64,000 nucleotides of DNA, from contig NZ_CP086235.1 of the NCBI RefSeq assembly GCF_023612095.1, positions 3,297,501-3,361,500 of the forward strand, given 5' to 3'. Below, piece by piece: positions 49,423-59,299 of this stretch (its first letter is position 1; each line of letters begins with the position of its first letter). Both the position numbers and the translations under genes were made by a program. The notes under the pieces are model-generated. The model saw only the letters and a program-made list of their open reading frames with translations. It did no database searches and had not been told where the DNA came from. The DNA comes from Cytobacillus firmus (lineage in GTDB: Bacteria > Bacillota > Bacilli > Bacillales > Cytobacillaceae).

Positions 49423-50490
49423 TTATTTTCCCTCCTTCACTACTACAGGCTTTTCAAAAGTGGAGGATAATTGGCGCATACGTTTTTTTACAGCTTCCGG
49501 CGGCTCAACCTTTGGAGCATCCGGGTGAAGAAGCCATGTTTTCGCAAAATGTGTTTCAGAGATTTGGAACATCGGCGGCTCTTCTTCAAAATCAATAGCA
49601 AGTGCATATTGATTTCTGGCTGCAAACGCGTCTCCTTTTGGAGGGTTCGTCAAATCCGGAGGTGTCCCTGGAATAGCAGCTAATTCAGCTTTCTCATCAT
49701 TTTCCAGGCTTGGCATGGACGCAAGCAATCCCCATGTATAAGGATGACGCGGGTCATAGAATATTTCATCTACAGTTCCCATTTCAACAATCTGGCCAGC
49801 ATACATTACAGCTACCCGGTCCGCAACATTTGCCACAACACCGAGGTCATGCGTAATAAAGATGATAGATGTATCCATTTTATTTTGCAGATCTTTCATA
49901 AGCTCCAAAATTTGTGCCTGAATCGTAACGTCAAGTGCAGTTGTCGGCTCATCAGCGATAAGCAGCTTTGGATTGGCTGCAAGGGCGATCGCAATCATCG
50001 CACGCTGTCTCATACCGCCGGAGAATTCATGAGGATATTGATTTACCCTTTTCTCAGGCATTGGAATACCAACAAGTCTCAGCAATTCAATTGCTCTGTT
50101 TTTGGCATCAGTCTTTGACATATTTTGATGTTTAATCAGCACTTCCATTATCTGTGTTCCAACTCTCATTGTTGGATTCAATGATGTCATTGGGTCCTGG
50201 AAGATCATACTGATTTCTTTGCCGCGGATCTTTTCCATTTGTTTTTCTGTTTTGGGTACGATGTCTTCTCCGCTTAAAAGAATTTGCCCGCCTGAAATAC
50301 GGCCTGGCGGCATAGGTATTAACTTCATAATTGACTGGGAAGTAACACTTTTGCCTGACCCTGATTCACCAACAATCGCAAGCGTCTCTCCCTTATGAAG
50401 GTCAAAGCTGACTCCACGGACTGCTTTTACTGTACCTCCATATGTTTGGAATGAGACTTCTAAATTTTTTACTTCAAGTAATTTTTCCAT
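49423..50490 (-). CDS. oppD: Oligopeptide ABC transporter ATP-binding protein OppD
   Basis: A 355-residue ATPase. Walker A GESGSGKSVTSQS, signature FSGGMRQRAMIAIAL, Walker [13 protein letters not shown] and [11 protein letters not shown] are complete. The Opp/Dpp-type C-terminal region (PGTPPDLTNPPKGDAFAARN) follows. It forms the ATPase pair with OppF and lies 11 nt after oppC. Confidence 0.95.
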   Translation of the reverse strand: MEKLLEVKNLEVSFQTYGGTVKAVRGVSFDLHKGETLAIVGESGSGKSVTSQSIMKLIPMPPGRISGGQILLSGEDIVPKTEKQMEKIRGKEISMIFQDPMTSLNPTMRVGTQIMEVLIKHQNMSKTDAKNRAIELLRLVGIPMPEKRVNQYPHEFSGGMRQRAMIAIALAANPKLLIADEPTTALDVTIQAQILELMKDLQNKMDTSIIFITHDLGVVANVADRVAVMYAGQIVEMGTVDEIFYDPRHPYTWGLLASMPSLENDEKAELAAIPGTPPDLTNPPKGDAFAARNQYALAIDFEEEPPMFQISETHFAKTWLLHPDAPKVEPPEAVKKRMRQLSSTFEKPVVVKEGK

Positions 50491-50501
50491 GTTCTCACTC
50501 C

Positions 50502-51416
50502 TTATTTACGCATTCTTGGATCTAGAGCATCACGCAAGCCGTCGCCAACCACGTTAAATGCAAAGATCGTTAAGCAGATAAACACAGCAGGGAAGAATAA
50601 TCGCCATGGATAGTAACGCATAGCCGACAGTCCATCATTGGCCATTGTTCCCCAACTCGCAATCGGCGGTGTTAACCCAAGACCAATAAAGCTTAGGAAT
50701 GCTTCTGTAAAAATAGCAGAAGGGACAGTCAGCGTCATTGTGACCAGAATAGGCCCCATTGAATTTGGTATTAAGTGTTTGCCCATAATCCTGCTTGTAT
50801 TGGCACCAAGTGTTTTGGCAGCCAGGACATATTCCTGATTTTTAAGAGATAACACCTGTCCGCGGACGATACGCGACATATTGATCCATCCAGTTATGGA
50901 CATGGCTATAATCATAGTCGACAATCCCTGTCCAAGTACAACCATTAACAAGATTACTAATAATAGATAAGGTACACCATATAAAATATCGGCAAAGCGC
51001 ATCATTCCTTCATCTGTGCGTCCGCCTTTATAACCGGCAATACCGCCCCAAAGCACACCAATAATCAAATCAATTACAGCTGCTGCAACCCCAATGAAGA
51101 TGGAAATTCGTGCACCTTCCCATGTACGGGCAAACATGTCACGACCAAGGTCATCCGTTCCAAACCAATGTTCAGAAGAAGGGGACTGATTTTTGTTGCT
51201 TAGATCATTTGATGCATAATCATATGGAGTCATATATGGTCCAAAGATTGCCATGAAGATCAGCAGTCCTAATAATACTAATCCAAACAGGGCAAGCTTG
51301 TTTTTTCGAAATCTAATAAATACATCCTTCCAGAAAGAAAGACTTGGTTTTGAAATTTTTTCAGCTTCACCAAGCTGTGTTCCGACTAACTTAAATTTAT
51401 CTTTCGAAATCTGCAT
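50502..51416 (-). CDS. oppC: Oligopeptide ABC transporter permease OppC
   Basis: A 304-residue permease with about six membrane helices. The EAA loop (AAKTLGANTSRIMGKHLIPN, about residue 200) contacts the ATPases. DDLGRDMFARTWEGARIS is the OppC/DppC-type region before the second helix. The start lies 2 nt after the oppB stop, so coupling is tight. Confidence 0.94.
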   Translation of the reverse strand: MQISKDKFKLVGTQLGEAEKISKPSLSFWKDVFIRFRKNKLALFGLVLLGLLIFMAIFGPYMTPYDYASNDLSNKNQSPSSEHWFGTDDLGRDMFARTWEGARISIFIGVAAAVIDLIIGVLWGGIAGYKGGRTDEGMMRFADILYGVPYLLLVILLMVVLGQGLSTMIIAMSITGWINMSRIVRGQVLSLKNQEYVLAAKTLGANTSRIMGKHLIPNSMGPILVTMTLTVPSAIFTEAFLSFIGLGLTPPIASWGTMANDGLSAMRYYPWRLFFPAVFICLTIFAFNVVGDGLRDALDPRMRK

Positions 51417-51418
51417 AA

Positions 51419-52354
51419 TTACTCTCCTTTCTTCCCGCCTGCAAGTTTGATGCGTGGGTCGATGATTCCGTATGCAATGTCAACAAGGAGAATAGATACA
51501 AGCAACAGAATACTGTAGAAAACGGTTACACCCATTATGACCGTATAGTCACGGTTGTTGATACTAGTTACAAAGTGCGCACCAAGTCCAGGAATACCGA
51601 AGATTCTTTCAATAACGAAACTTCCTGTTAAAATACCCGCTGTCAGTGGCCCCATATAAGTTACTACTGGTAAAAGGGCATTACGTATCGTGTGTTTTAC
51701 TGTAATTACTCCCCTGCTTAAACCTTTTGATTTAGCAGTCTTAATATAATCATTTGCCAGAACTTCAAGCATGCTCGAACGAGTCAGCCTCGCGATAAAC
51801 GCCATTGGTGTTGAAGCCAATGCCACGGCTGGCAGAACGCTGTGCATAAAAGATTCCCACCGTGCTACAGGGAAAATACCCATTTTTATTGCCAGGAAAT
51901 ATTGCAAGAATGATGCCATGATAAAGGAAGGTACTGAGATACCTAATACAGCCACAATCATTGCTGTGTAATCCGGCCATCTATTGTGCTTTAATGCCGC
52001 AATAATTCCTAAAAGAACTCCTACTGCAACGGCGATAAAAATGGCTTCCATTCCAAGAAGAAATGAAACAGGGAAACCTTCATTAATCAAGTCGTTAACA
52101 GTTTGACTTTTATATTTAAATGACGGGCCGAAATCCCAATTCACGATCCGAACTAGATACTCCCAATATTGTGCATACCAAGGCTTGTCCAAGCCAAAAT
52201 GAGCATTCAGGTTAGCTTCAATTTCGGGAGGAAGTTTTTTCTCAGATGCAAAAGGGTTTCCGGGTGCAATGCGCATGAAGAAAAAAGTTGCCGTAACGAT
52301 CATCCATAAAGACAGAAGCATGTACAGCAAGCGTTTTCCAATATATTTCGCCAT
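51419..52354 (-). CDS. oppB: Oligopeptide ABC transporter permease OppB
   Basis: A 311-residue permease with about six membrane helices; [20 protein letters not shown] starts the first. The EAA loop is [21 protein letters not shown]. The ATG at 52354 is chosen because GGAGG lies 9 nt upstream; a TTG two codons earlier is too near. A hairpin separates it from oppA, which should lower its expression relative to the binding protein. Confidence 0.94.
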   Translation of the reverse strand: MAKYIGKRLLYMLLSLWMIVTATFFFMRIAPGNPFASEKKLPPEIEANLNAHFGLDKPWYAQYWEYLVRIVNWDFGPSFKYKSQTVNDLINEGFPVSFLLGMEAIFIAVAVGVLLGIIAALKHNRWPDYTAMIVAVLGISVPSFIMASFLQYFLAIKMGIFPVARWESFMHSVLPAVALASTPMAFIARLTRSSMLEVLANDYIKTAKSKGLSRGVITVKHTIRNALLPVVTYMGPLTAGILTGSFVIERIFGIPGLGAHFVTSINNRDYTVIMGVTVFYSILLLVSILLVDIAYGIIDPRIKLAGGKKGE

Positions 52355-52395
52355 TGTCAAACACCTCCAATTTATTACTATGCCTTAATCAGAAA

Positions 52396-52432
52396 CGAAG
52401 GTATATGGGACAATTACTCCCATATACCTTTC
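52396..52432 (-). terminator. Stem-loop between oppA and oppB
   Basis: CGAAGGTATATGGGA and TCCCATATACCTTTCG pair over about 15 bp around a 7-nt loop. No T run follows, so it is more likely an mRNA stabiliser or partial attenuator than a full terminator. Confidence 0.6.
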
Positions 52433-52449
52433 GTCTTAATCACTATTTT

Positions 52450-54096
52450 TTATTCAAAGTGTGCCCACTTGTACTGAACATCACCAAGACCAGATACAAC
52501 AACATCTTTTAAGCCTTCAGCCTGTACCCAGTTATTAGTGTAGAAGTAAATTGGTGCTACTGGCATATCTTCCATGAAGATTGCTTCTGCATCCTTTAAT
52601 AATTGCTGGCGAGCTTCAGCATCTGCTTCAGTTGCAGATTTTGCAAGAAGATCCTGGAACTCTTTGCTCTCCCATCCAGTACTGTTGTTACCGCCATCGG
52701 CGTCACGGTACATTTCAAGGAAGTTCATCGCATCATTGAAGTCACCTAACCAGCCTAAACGGCCAACTTGGTAATCCATTGTATTGATTTTATCAAGGTA
52801 TACATTCCACTCTGCGTTATCAAGATTTACTTCAACACCAAGGTTTTGCTTCCACATATCCTGAATTGCCTGAGCAATTTTTTGATGTGCTTCAGAAGTG
52901 TTATAAGATAACGTTACAGCAGGAAGCTCAGACGCATCTTTATATCCAAGTTCTTCTAGACCTTTTTGTAAAAATTCTTTTGCTTTTTCTACATCATTGT
53001 CAGGGAAATAACCCTTTTCGTTCTCTTCAAACATTGTTGGAGGAACGATTGCCATCGCAGGAAGCTGTTCACCCTGAAGGATGTTATCAATGATTTCCTG
53101 ACGGTTGATAGCATGTGCAAATGCTTTACGGATATTTACGTTGTTGAATGGCTCAACAGTTGTATTGAACTTATAGTTATAGATACCAGCGATTGGCTGA
53201 GTTGTCAGGCGTCCATCATCTTTAAGAGCCTGCATTGCATCAGTTGGCAGGGCACCAGTAGGAGCTCCAGCCCAATCTAGTTCGCCATTATCAAACATTG
53301 ATAATTCAGTGTTAGGATCATTGATCATAATCATTTCAATGCTGTCCAGCTTAACTGTTTCAGCATCCCAATAAGTTTCGCTCTTTTCAAGAACGATCTT
53401 ATCGCTGTGAGACCATTCTGTTAAATGGAAAGGTCCGTTAGTTGTATAGTTTTCACCAGCATCAGTTGCCCACTCTGGATTAGCTTCAGCAACTTTGCTG
53501 TTAACCGGCAGATAAGTATAGAAAGCTGTCAATTCCAAGAAATATGGAGTTGGGTTAACAAGCTTAACTTCAAGAGTTTTGTCATCTACTGCTTTAACGC
53601 CTACAGCATCTAGTGAGCCTTCGCCAGTATTTGCTGCTTCAGCACCTTCGATGTAGTAAAGCTGGTATGCATATGTTGAGTTGTTAGCTGGATCAAGTGC
53701 CCATTTCCAAGCATATACAAAGTCATTAGCAGTTACAGCATCACCATTAGACCACTTCGCATCACGGATTTTGAAAGTGTAAGTCTTTTGGTCATCAGAA
53801 ACCTTTACATCTTCAGCCATTGCATTTTCTGGCTTTCCGTCTTTACCAATACGAGTCAATCCTTCAAGGATTTGGCGAAGAACAGTACCAGATGTAGCAT
53901 CCTCTGCTAACCCTGGATTTAAAGATGGTGGTTCAGTGTTGATGTTTACTCTTAATTCCTGTGGCACATCAGACTTTTTGTCGTCGTCTCCGCCCTTTTT
54001 GCCGTCTTCAGCATTGTCTCCGCCGCCGCTACATGCAGCAAGGAACATGCTTAGCACAAGCAGCATGCTAAAAAAGATCGATAATCTTTTGTTCAC
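52450..54096 (-). CDS. oppA: Oligopeptide-binding lipoprotein OppA
   Basis: A 548-residue SBP family 5 lipoprotein. The signal peptide ends at LAAC (Cys22) and is followed by a Gly/Asp/Lys-rich linker. ELRVNINTEPPSLNPGLAED opens the mature domain, and KIRDAKWSNGDAVTANDFVYAWKWALDP carries the family pattern (seen as DAKWSNGDAVTANDFVYAWK). It catches peptides, including signal peptides, outside the cell. It is first in oppABCDF, with a 12-bp inverted repeat and a putative promoter upstream. Confidence 0.95.
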   Translation of the reverse strand: MNKRLSIFFSMLLVLSMFLAACSGGGDNAEDGKKGGDDDKKSDVPQELRVNINTEPPSLNPGLAEDATSGTVLRQILEGLTRIGKDGKPENAMAEDVKVSDDQKTYTFKIRDAKWSNGDAVTANDFVYAWKWALDPANNSTYAYQLYYIEGAEAANTGEGSLDAVGVKAVDDKTLEVKLVNPTPYFLELTAFYTYLPVNSKVAEANPEWATDAGENYTTNGPFHLTEWSHSDKIVLEKSETYWDAETVKLDSIEMIMINDPNTELSMFDNGELDWAGAPTGALPTDAMQALKDDGRLTTQPIAGIYNYKFNTTVEPFNNVNIRKAFAHAINRQEIIDNILQGEQLPAMAIVPPTMFEENEKGYFPDNDVEKAKEFLQKGLEELGYKDASELPAVTLSYNTSEAHQKIAQAIQDMWKQNLGVEVNLDNAEWNVYLDKINTMDYQVGRLGWLGDFNDAMNFLEMYRDADGGNNSTGWESKEFQDLLAKSATEADAEARQQLLKDAEAIFMEDMPVAPIYFYTNNWVQAEGLKDVVVSGLGDVQYKWAHFE

Positions 54097-54184
54097 GGTA
54101 TTAACCCCCTATTAATTTCCTCAAACAATTCCTTTACCATTTGTCTTTCATAAAAAACACAACTGTGCGCCCCAGATATATTAC

Positions 54185-54230
54185 TTAAATAGTCTGTTAA
54201 TTCAATTTAAAAAATTTGCAGACTATTTAA
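54185..54230. promoter_or_regulatory. Perfect 12-bp inverted repeat in the opp leader
   Basis: TTAAATAGTCTG (54185-54196) and CAGACTATTTAA (54219-54230) are perfect arms with a 22-bp spacer, about 90 bp before the oppA start. It could be a split operator or an mRNA hairpin. Confidence 0.5.
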
Positions 54231-54314
54231 AAGGCAACAAAAAAAGCAAGTTTATATTCTCTTAAAGATAGATTATCCCTATATTCTGATAATTCAGAGT
54301 AAAGTTGGTAATCT

Positions 54315-54342
54315 ATAATATGTAAGCTATAAACTTACTCAA
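54315..54342 (-). promoter_or_regulatory. Putative sigma-A promoter of the opp operon
   Basis: TTGAGT, 16 bp, TATTAT on the minus strand. The transcript would begin about 210 nt upstream of oppA and include the inverted repeat. Confidence 0.45.
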
Positions 54343-54714
54343 TATGCACCATATTCTCGCAATCTGGAGTGATATAGTTTTGTTTTAAATGTAACAAATT
54401 CGTAAAGATTATGTTTGTTACGTTTATTATAAATAGTTTAAAAACTTATTGCAAGTGGCTTTTTGTACATGCAATTCCTTGAAGTGCGACATTTTTCGTC
54501 AAAAAGTCTTATAAATTAAGATTTTTGAGATAATAAAAAAATTTTTCTTTTTAAGATATTTTGCTATTTTACCAGCAAAATACGTCCATATATTGGTAAA
54601 ATATACACTTGATATGAAGGATACATATGCCATTTAATTTCTTAATCTCAGCTTGATTTTTGTATCCGAATGGTTTACCTTATAGTATAATACGATAAAA
54701 TTAAATTATCTTGT

Positions 54715-54957
54715 CGGCAATGAAAAAAGAGTAGTACATTTACCCAGGGTTCAGCAGAGAGTCTGTGGATGGTGCAAACAGGCAGCCCGGTAAATCGAAT
54801 GGACTTTTGAGCCTCTGATTGTTCAGGCGCTTCCCTGCGTTATCGGGGACCTATGCGATTTTCTGCATGGGGCAGAGTGACTCAGTTTTTGAGTAATTAG
54901 GGTGGCAACGCGGCACCATTCGTCCCTATTTTATAGGGATGAATGGTTCTTTTTTAT
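54715..54957 (+). promoter_or_regulatory. T-box riboswitch leader of trpS, Trp specifier
   Basis: A stem I region with GAGTAGTA (near 54730) starts the leader. The T-box AGGGTGGCAACGCGG lies at 54899-54913, with the terminator right after it (54915-54956). In stem I the specifier candidate is TGG at 54800-54802 followed by AC, matching tRNA-Trp. Uncharged tRNA-Trp would stabilise the antiterminator and let trpS be transcribed. Confidence 0.92.
54915..54956 (+). terminator. T-box-controlled terminator before trpS
   Basis: ACCATTCGTCCCTAT pairs with ATAGGGATGAATGGT, then a T run. It competes with the T-box antiterminator. Confidence 0.92.
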
Positions 54958-55029
54958 GTCCTTTTTATGATTACATGACAAAAACTTCACTTACACGCCT
55001 GTCAATTCATGATCTTTTAAGCCGATTAA

Positions 55030-56031
<1,002 letters not shown>

Positions 56032-56032
56032 A

Positions 56033-56056
56033 AAAACAGCCTTAGGCTGTTTTTTT
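56033..56056. terminator. Bidirectional terminator trpS / yjbA
   Basis: AAAACAGCCT and AGGCTGTTTT pair between the two convergent genes, with A and T runs at the sides. Confidence 0.88.
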
Positions 56057-56802
56057 TAATTTACTTTTGGACCATGCTCCATTTCCCACAACTTCTCAAA
56101 AAACGGCTGTCCTTTTATTAAGTTTTCACAAAACTTTTCATGTTTGCCTGACCAGCCGTATTTACTTTCATCAAATAATTCATACCAGGCCTCTTCGAAA
56201 TTCATTGATTGTATTTTCGTATAGCGTTCAGGGCTCCACTCCGTATACCAATAACGGATTTCGGCATCATTTTTGGAGGAATGAAGCTGATCCAGCGCCA
56301 TAAACAGAAGCTGTTTAAGCTGTCTTTCTTTTCTTGTCAGACCTGCCATTAAATCTGGAGAAGGAGAAAGAATATGGAATTCCTTCAATGCCGTTTGATC
56401 ATTAAATGAGTAATTAGCCGTTTCCTGATTTTCAAGCATTTCATATGCCAGCTGTTCCTGCCTTGGTATTAGCCTGCTTTTTCTGATTGGAATATTATAG
56501 CCGATTGTATCTACAGCCAATATGCCTGTCCCATCTGATACAACAAAACAATACTCTAACTGAATGCGTTCGTGATTTTTCCTTAAATAAGCTTTTTGAT
56601 AAATATCATCTAGAAGTTGTTGTGGCAGCTCAGAAAGATCATTTTCAATATAATTAAAAAGAACTGGGTCAATCTTCAGCAGCGGAACCTGGTCAAGCAG
56701 TTCTACGCCATCATCTTTTCTCCATTCATGAAAATGGCATACATTGTATCCATTCTCTTCTCCTTCAAACCAATTCACCCAAACATCATGAAGATACAAC
56801 AT
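56056..56802 (-). CDS. yjbA: YjbA family protein (UPF0736)
   Basis: A 248-residue soluble protein that matches the YjbA/UPF0736 family in length and in position next to trpS. Conserved-looking stretches are [30 protein letters not shown] and [12 protein letters not shown]. No catalytic motif or function is known. It stands alone on the minus strand. Confidence 0.88.
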   Translation of the reverse strand: MLYLHDVWVNWFEGEENGYNVCHFHEWRKDDGVELLDQVPLLKIDPVLFNYIENDLSELPQQLLDDIYQKAYLRKNHERIQLEYCFVVSDGTGILAVDTIGYNIPIRKSRLIPRQEQLAYEMLENQETANYSFNDQTALKEFHILSPSPDLMAGLTRKERQLKQLLFMALDQLHSSKNDAEIRYWYTEWSPERYTKIQSMNFEEAWYELFDESKYGWSGKHEKFCENLIKGQPFFEKLWEMEHGPKVN

Positions 56803-56931
56803 TTTTCAACCCCCACTTCAACAAACTATTTGTCACTCAGTATGGGCATCAGGCAGTAAATTTATTCCTAATTTGCACTCACAATCCATTATTTGTAATA
56901 TACAATCATTAAAGTAATTGATGATATCCTT

Positions 56932-57147
56932 TTATTCATCCTCATTGGAATGGGGTATATATATGCTCATTGTGATAATAATGATTCCGACCGGAAGCAA
57001 ATAGCATTCTGGACGAGAGGTAATAAAGTCCAAGTATTCTTTGAAGGAATGTCCAGTTGTAAGCAAATTTAAATACCCTATGATACTGACTCCTCCTGAA
57101 ACAGAAACCCCAAATCCCGTTAAAAGCCAAAATGCCCTAAACAACAT
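56932..57147 (-). CDS. Small two-helix membrane protein
   Basis: A 71-residue protein (MLFRAFWLLTGFGVSVSGGV at the start) with two membrane helices (about residues 3-27 and 47-64) and an acidic end. The ATG at 57147 has AGAAGAG nearby as a weak ribosome site; the frame is open to a GTG at 57207 with a more hydrophilic extension that looks spurious. It is near the end of the app operon but is separated from it by a terminator. Function is unknown. Confidence 0.6.
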   Translation of the reverse strand: MLFRAFWLLTGFGVSVSGGVSIIGYLNLLTTGHSFKEYLDFITSRPECYLLPVGIIIITMSIYIPHSNEDE

Positions 57148-57273
57148 ATTCTCTTCTATATATGTGAGTCTTAATAGGTTTTGTTGCTGACATAAACTCA
57201 CTCCCACTATCTTTTTTTACATGTATATGAAGAAATTTGTTTAGATATGTACAAGCTATAGGCCATTAGACAA

Positions 57274-57302
57274 CAAAAAACGCCTGATTACAGGCGTTTT
57301 TT
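57274..57302 (-). terminator. Terminator of the app operon
   Basis: AAAAACGCCTG and CAGGCGTTTTT form a perfect stem around ATTA just after the appC stop. Confidence 0.9.
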
Positions 57303-57303
57303 G

Positions 57304-58224
57304 TTATCTGTTTGATTTAGGGTTGAAGGCATCTTTTAAGCCTTCACCAATAAAGTTAATAGATAGAATTGTAAATGTTAGAACAGCAGCAGGCGGAATC
57401 CATATCCACCATTTACTTGTTAAAACATCGGGACTCCTTGCTTCCTGAAGCATGTTCCCCCAAGTTGGAATGTTGATTGGTACACCAAAACCAAGGAAGC
57501 TTAGGCCTGTCTCTGCTACGATCATCGCTGCAAGAGTAATGGTTGCCTGAACAATAATGGTTGACATGACGTTTGGCAGTAAATGTTTAAAAATGGTTTT
57601 CGGTGCAGAACATCCAATGGATACCGCACTCATGATATATTCATTTTCCTTCTCAGCCATGACCTTGCTTCGCACCAGACGTGCAGTCCCTGTCCAGCTG
57701 AGTACACTTATTACAAATATGAGGGTTCCTGTACTTGATTCAATAAAAATGGATTTCAACACGATAACAAATAGCAGGAATGGAAAGTTCATCATAAAGT
57801 CTGTGAATCTCATCAGGGCATTATCAACCCAGCCACCAAAGTAGCCCGCAGTAGCACCAACGAGAGTACCAAGGGTAATAACCGAGATCGTGATAGAGAA
57901 TGCAAGCAAGAGTGATGTCTTGCCGCCATGCAGAGTTCGGGCAAAAACGTCTCTGCCAGACTTGTCAGTGCCGAAGTAATGTTCAGCAGATGGCTCTTTG
58001 CTCATTTGTGTTAAATTAATCTTGGCTGTCTCCTCAACCGGCATAGTCAGCGGCTCAGCCAATATGGACATTACACAGACCAGCAGCAGGAATACCAGAC
58101 TGATCATTGCTGCTTTATTGCGCAAAAACTTGCGGCGGGCGAGAGCCCATGGTGATTGACTCTTCGGAGGTTTAACAGGCTCTGCTAAACCAGGCGAAGT
58201 TTGCTGTGAAATTGATGGTTCCAT
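57304..58224 (-). CDS. appC: Oligopeptide ABC transporter permease AppC
   Basis: A 306-residue permease with about six membrane helices after a 40-residue Pro/Ser-rich cytosolic start. The EAA loop is MSAVSIGCSAPKTIFKHLLP (about residue 202) and FGTDKSGRDVFARTLHGG the region before helix 2. It is the last gene of appDFABC, 12 nt after appB. Confidence 0.92.
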   Translation of the reverse strand: MEPSISQQTSPGLAEPVKPPKSQSPWALARRKFLRNKAAMISLVFLLLVCVMSILAEPLTMPVEETAKINLTQMSKEPSAEHYFGTDKSGRDVFARTLHGGKTSLLLAFSITISVITLGTLVGATAGYFGGWVDNALMRFTDFMMNFPFLLFVIVLKSIFIESSTGTLIFVISVLSWTGTARLVRSKVMAEKENEYIMSAVSIGCSAPKTIFKHLLPNVMSTIIVQATITLAAMIVAETGLSFLGFGVPINIPTWGNMLQEARSPDVLTSKWWIWIPPAAVLTFTILSINFIGEGLKDAFNPKSNR

Positions 58225-58236
58225 ACTCTCACCTAC

Positions 58237-59202
58237 CTAACTTAAACGAATACGCGGATCTACTAATCCATATAGTAAATCTGCAACTAAATTTCCAATA
58301 AGCGTTAGAATAGTCAGCATCATGGCAATAGCCATCATGACAGAATAATCACGTGAATTAACTGATTCTACGAATAAATAACCGATGCCAGGGTATGTGA
58401 AAATGGTTTCTGTGATAATTGCCCCTCCAAATAGATTGGCAATATCGAATCCAAGTAAAGTTACAATAGGTATGATTGAGTTTCTTAGAATGTGCTTATT
58501 ATAAATCGCAGATTCTTTCGTACCTTTAGCTCTTGCTGTACGAACATAATCCTTGCGAGAGCTTTCGATCATATCATTTCTTAAGAACTGTGTATATGCG
58601 GCTGTAGCCATGGCTCCAAGTACTAAAGCCGGCAATACTGTATGTTTTGCTTTACTTAAGTAATATTCCAGTGTTCCTGCTTCTACCCCGCTGCCGATAC
58701 TTCCAGTGGCTGGAACCCATCCTAGATTGATGGCAAAAACATAAATAGCAACCAAAGCTGCAACAAAGCTGGGAATTGCAAGTGCTAGATAGTTAAAAGC
58801 TGATACTAAATAATCGCCAATGCTATAGGCAAACCGCCCAGAGTATCTTCCCATTAAAAAGGCTAATAAATAAGTGATTAACAGAGCTGATATTCCTAAA
58901 ATAATCGTATTCGGCAAACGGTCACCAATTAATTCCATAACCGGGCGTTTGTGAACAAATGAATCTCCAAAATCTCCTTGGACCACACCACTCATCCAGC
59001 GGACATACTGCACAGGAATAGGATCATTCAATCCCATCTGCTCACGCATTTCTTCAATATACTCCGGATCTGAGTTTAATGGGTCAATTTTTCCAGATAG
59101 TGCATCACCAGGCATAAGCTTTGCCAGGGTGAAAACCACTACTGAGATAAGGAAAATTATTGGAATCATACCTATGAGTCGTCGAATTGTGTACTGTAGC
59201 AT
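58237..59202 (-). CDS. appB: Oligopeptide ABC transporter permease AppB
   Basis: A 321-residue permease (MLQYTIRRLIGMIPIIFLIS at the start) with about six helices and the EAA loop RTARAKGTKESAIYNKHILR. The ATG at 59202 is preferred: AAGGGG lies 7 nt upstream, better than the earlier in-frame codons. It follows appA after a perfect 13-bp stem-loop. Confidence 0.92.
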   Translation of the reverse strand: MLQYTIRRLIGMIPIIFLISVVVFTLAKLMPGDALSGKIDPLNSDPEYIEEMREQMGLNDPIPVQYVRWMSGVVQGDFGDSFVHKRPVMELIGDRLPNTIILGISALLITYLLAFLMGRYSGRFAYSIGDYLVSAFNYLALAIPSFVAALVAIYVFAINLGWVPATGSIGSGVEAGTLEYYLSKAKHTVLPALVLGAMATAAYTQFLRNDMIESSRKDYVRTARAKGTKESAIYNKHILRNSIIPIVTLLGFDIANLFGGAIITETIFTYPGIGYLFVESVNSRDYSVMMAIAMMLTILTLIGNLVADLLYGLVDPRIRLS

Positions 59203-59246
59203 TTCCATTCCCCTTACCAAACAAAAATTTATTCGCTGGTTAAACT

Positions 59247-59283
59247 TGTATTCCTTGGGAGAACAAATCCCCCAAGGAATACA
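59247..59283 (-). terminator. Stem-loop between appA and appB
   Basis: TGTATTCCTTGGG and CCCAAGGAATACA form a perfect 13-bp stem with an 11-nt loop and no T run. Its place mirrors the oppA-oppB hairpin. Confidence 0.62.
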
Positions 59284-59299
59284 GGTCCCTTTAATACTA

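Larger units (their letters stand above)
54097..54714. other. oppA-trpS intergenic region
   Basis: About 620 AT-rich bases between divergent oppA and trpS, apart from the T-box leader. It holds a 12-bp inverted repeat (54185-54230), a possible opp promoter (54315-54342) and TATAAT at 54686-54691 upstream of the T-box. No ORF is convincing. Confidence 0.5.

Noticed and set aside
54230..54350. CodY box upstream of oppA
   Set aside because: The nearest matches to AATTTTCWGAAAATT have too many mismatches.
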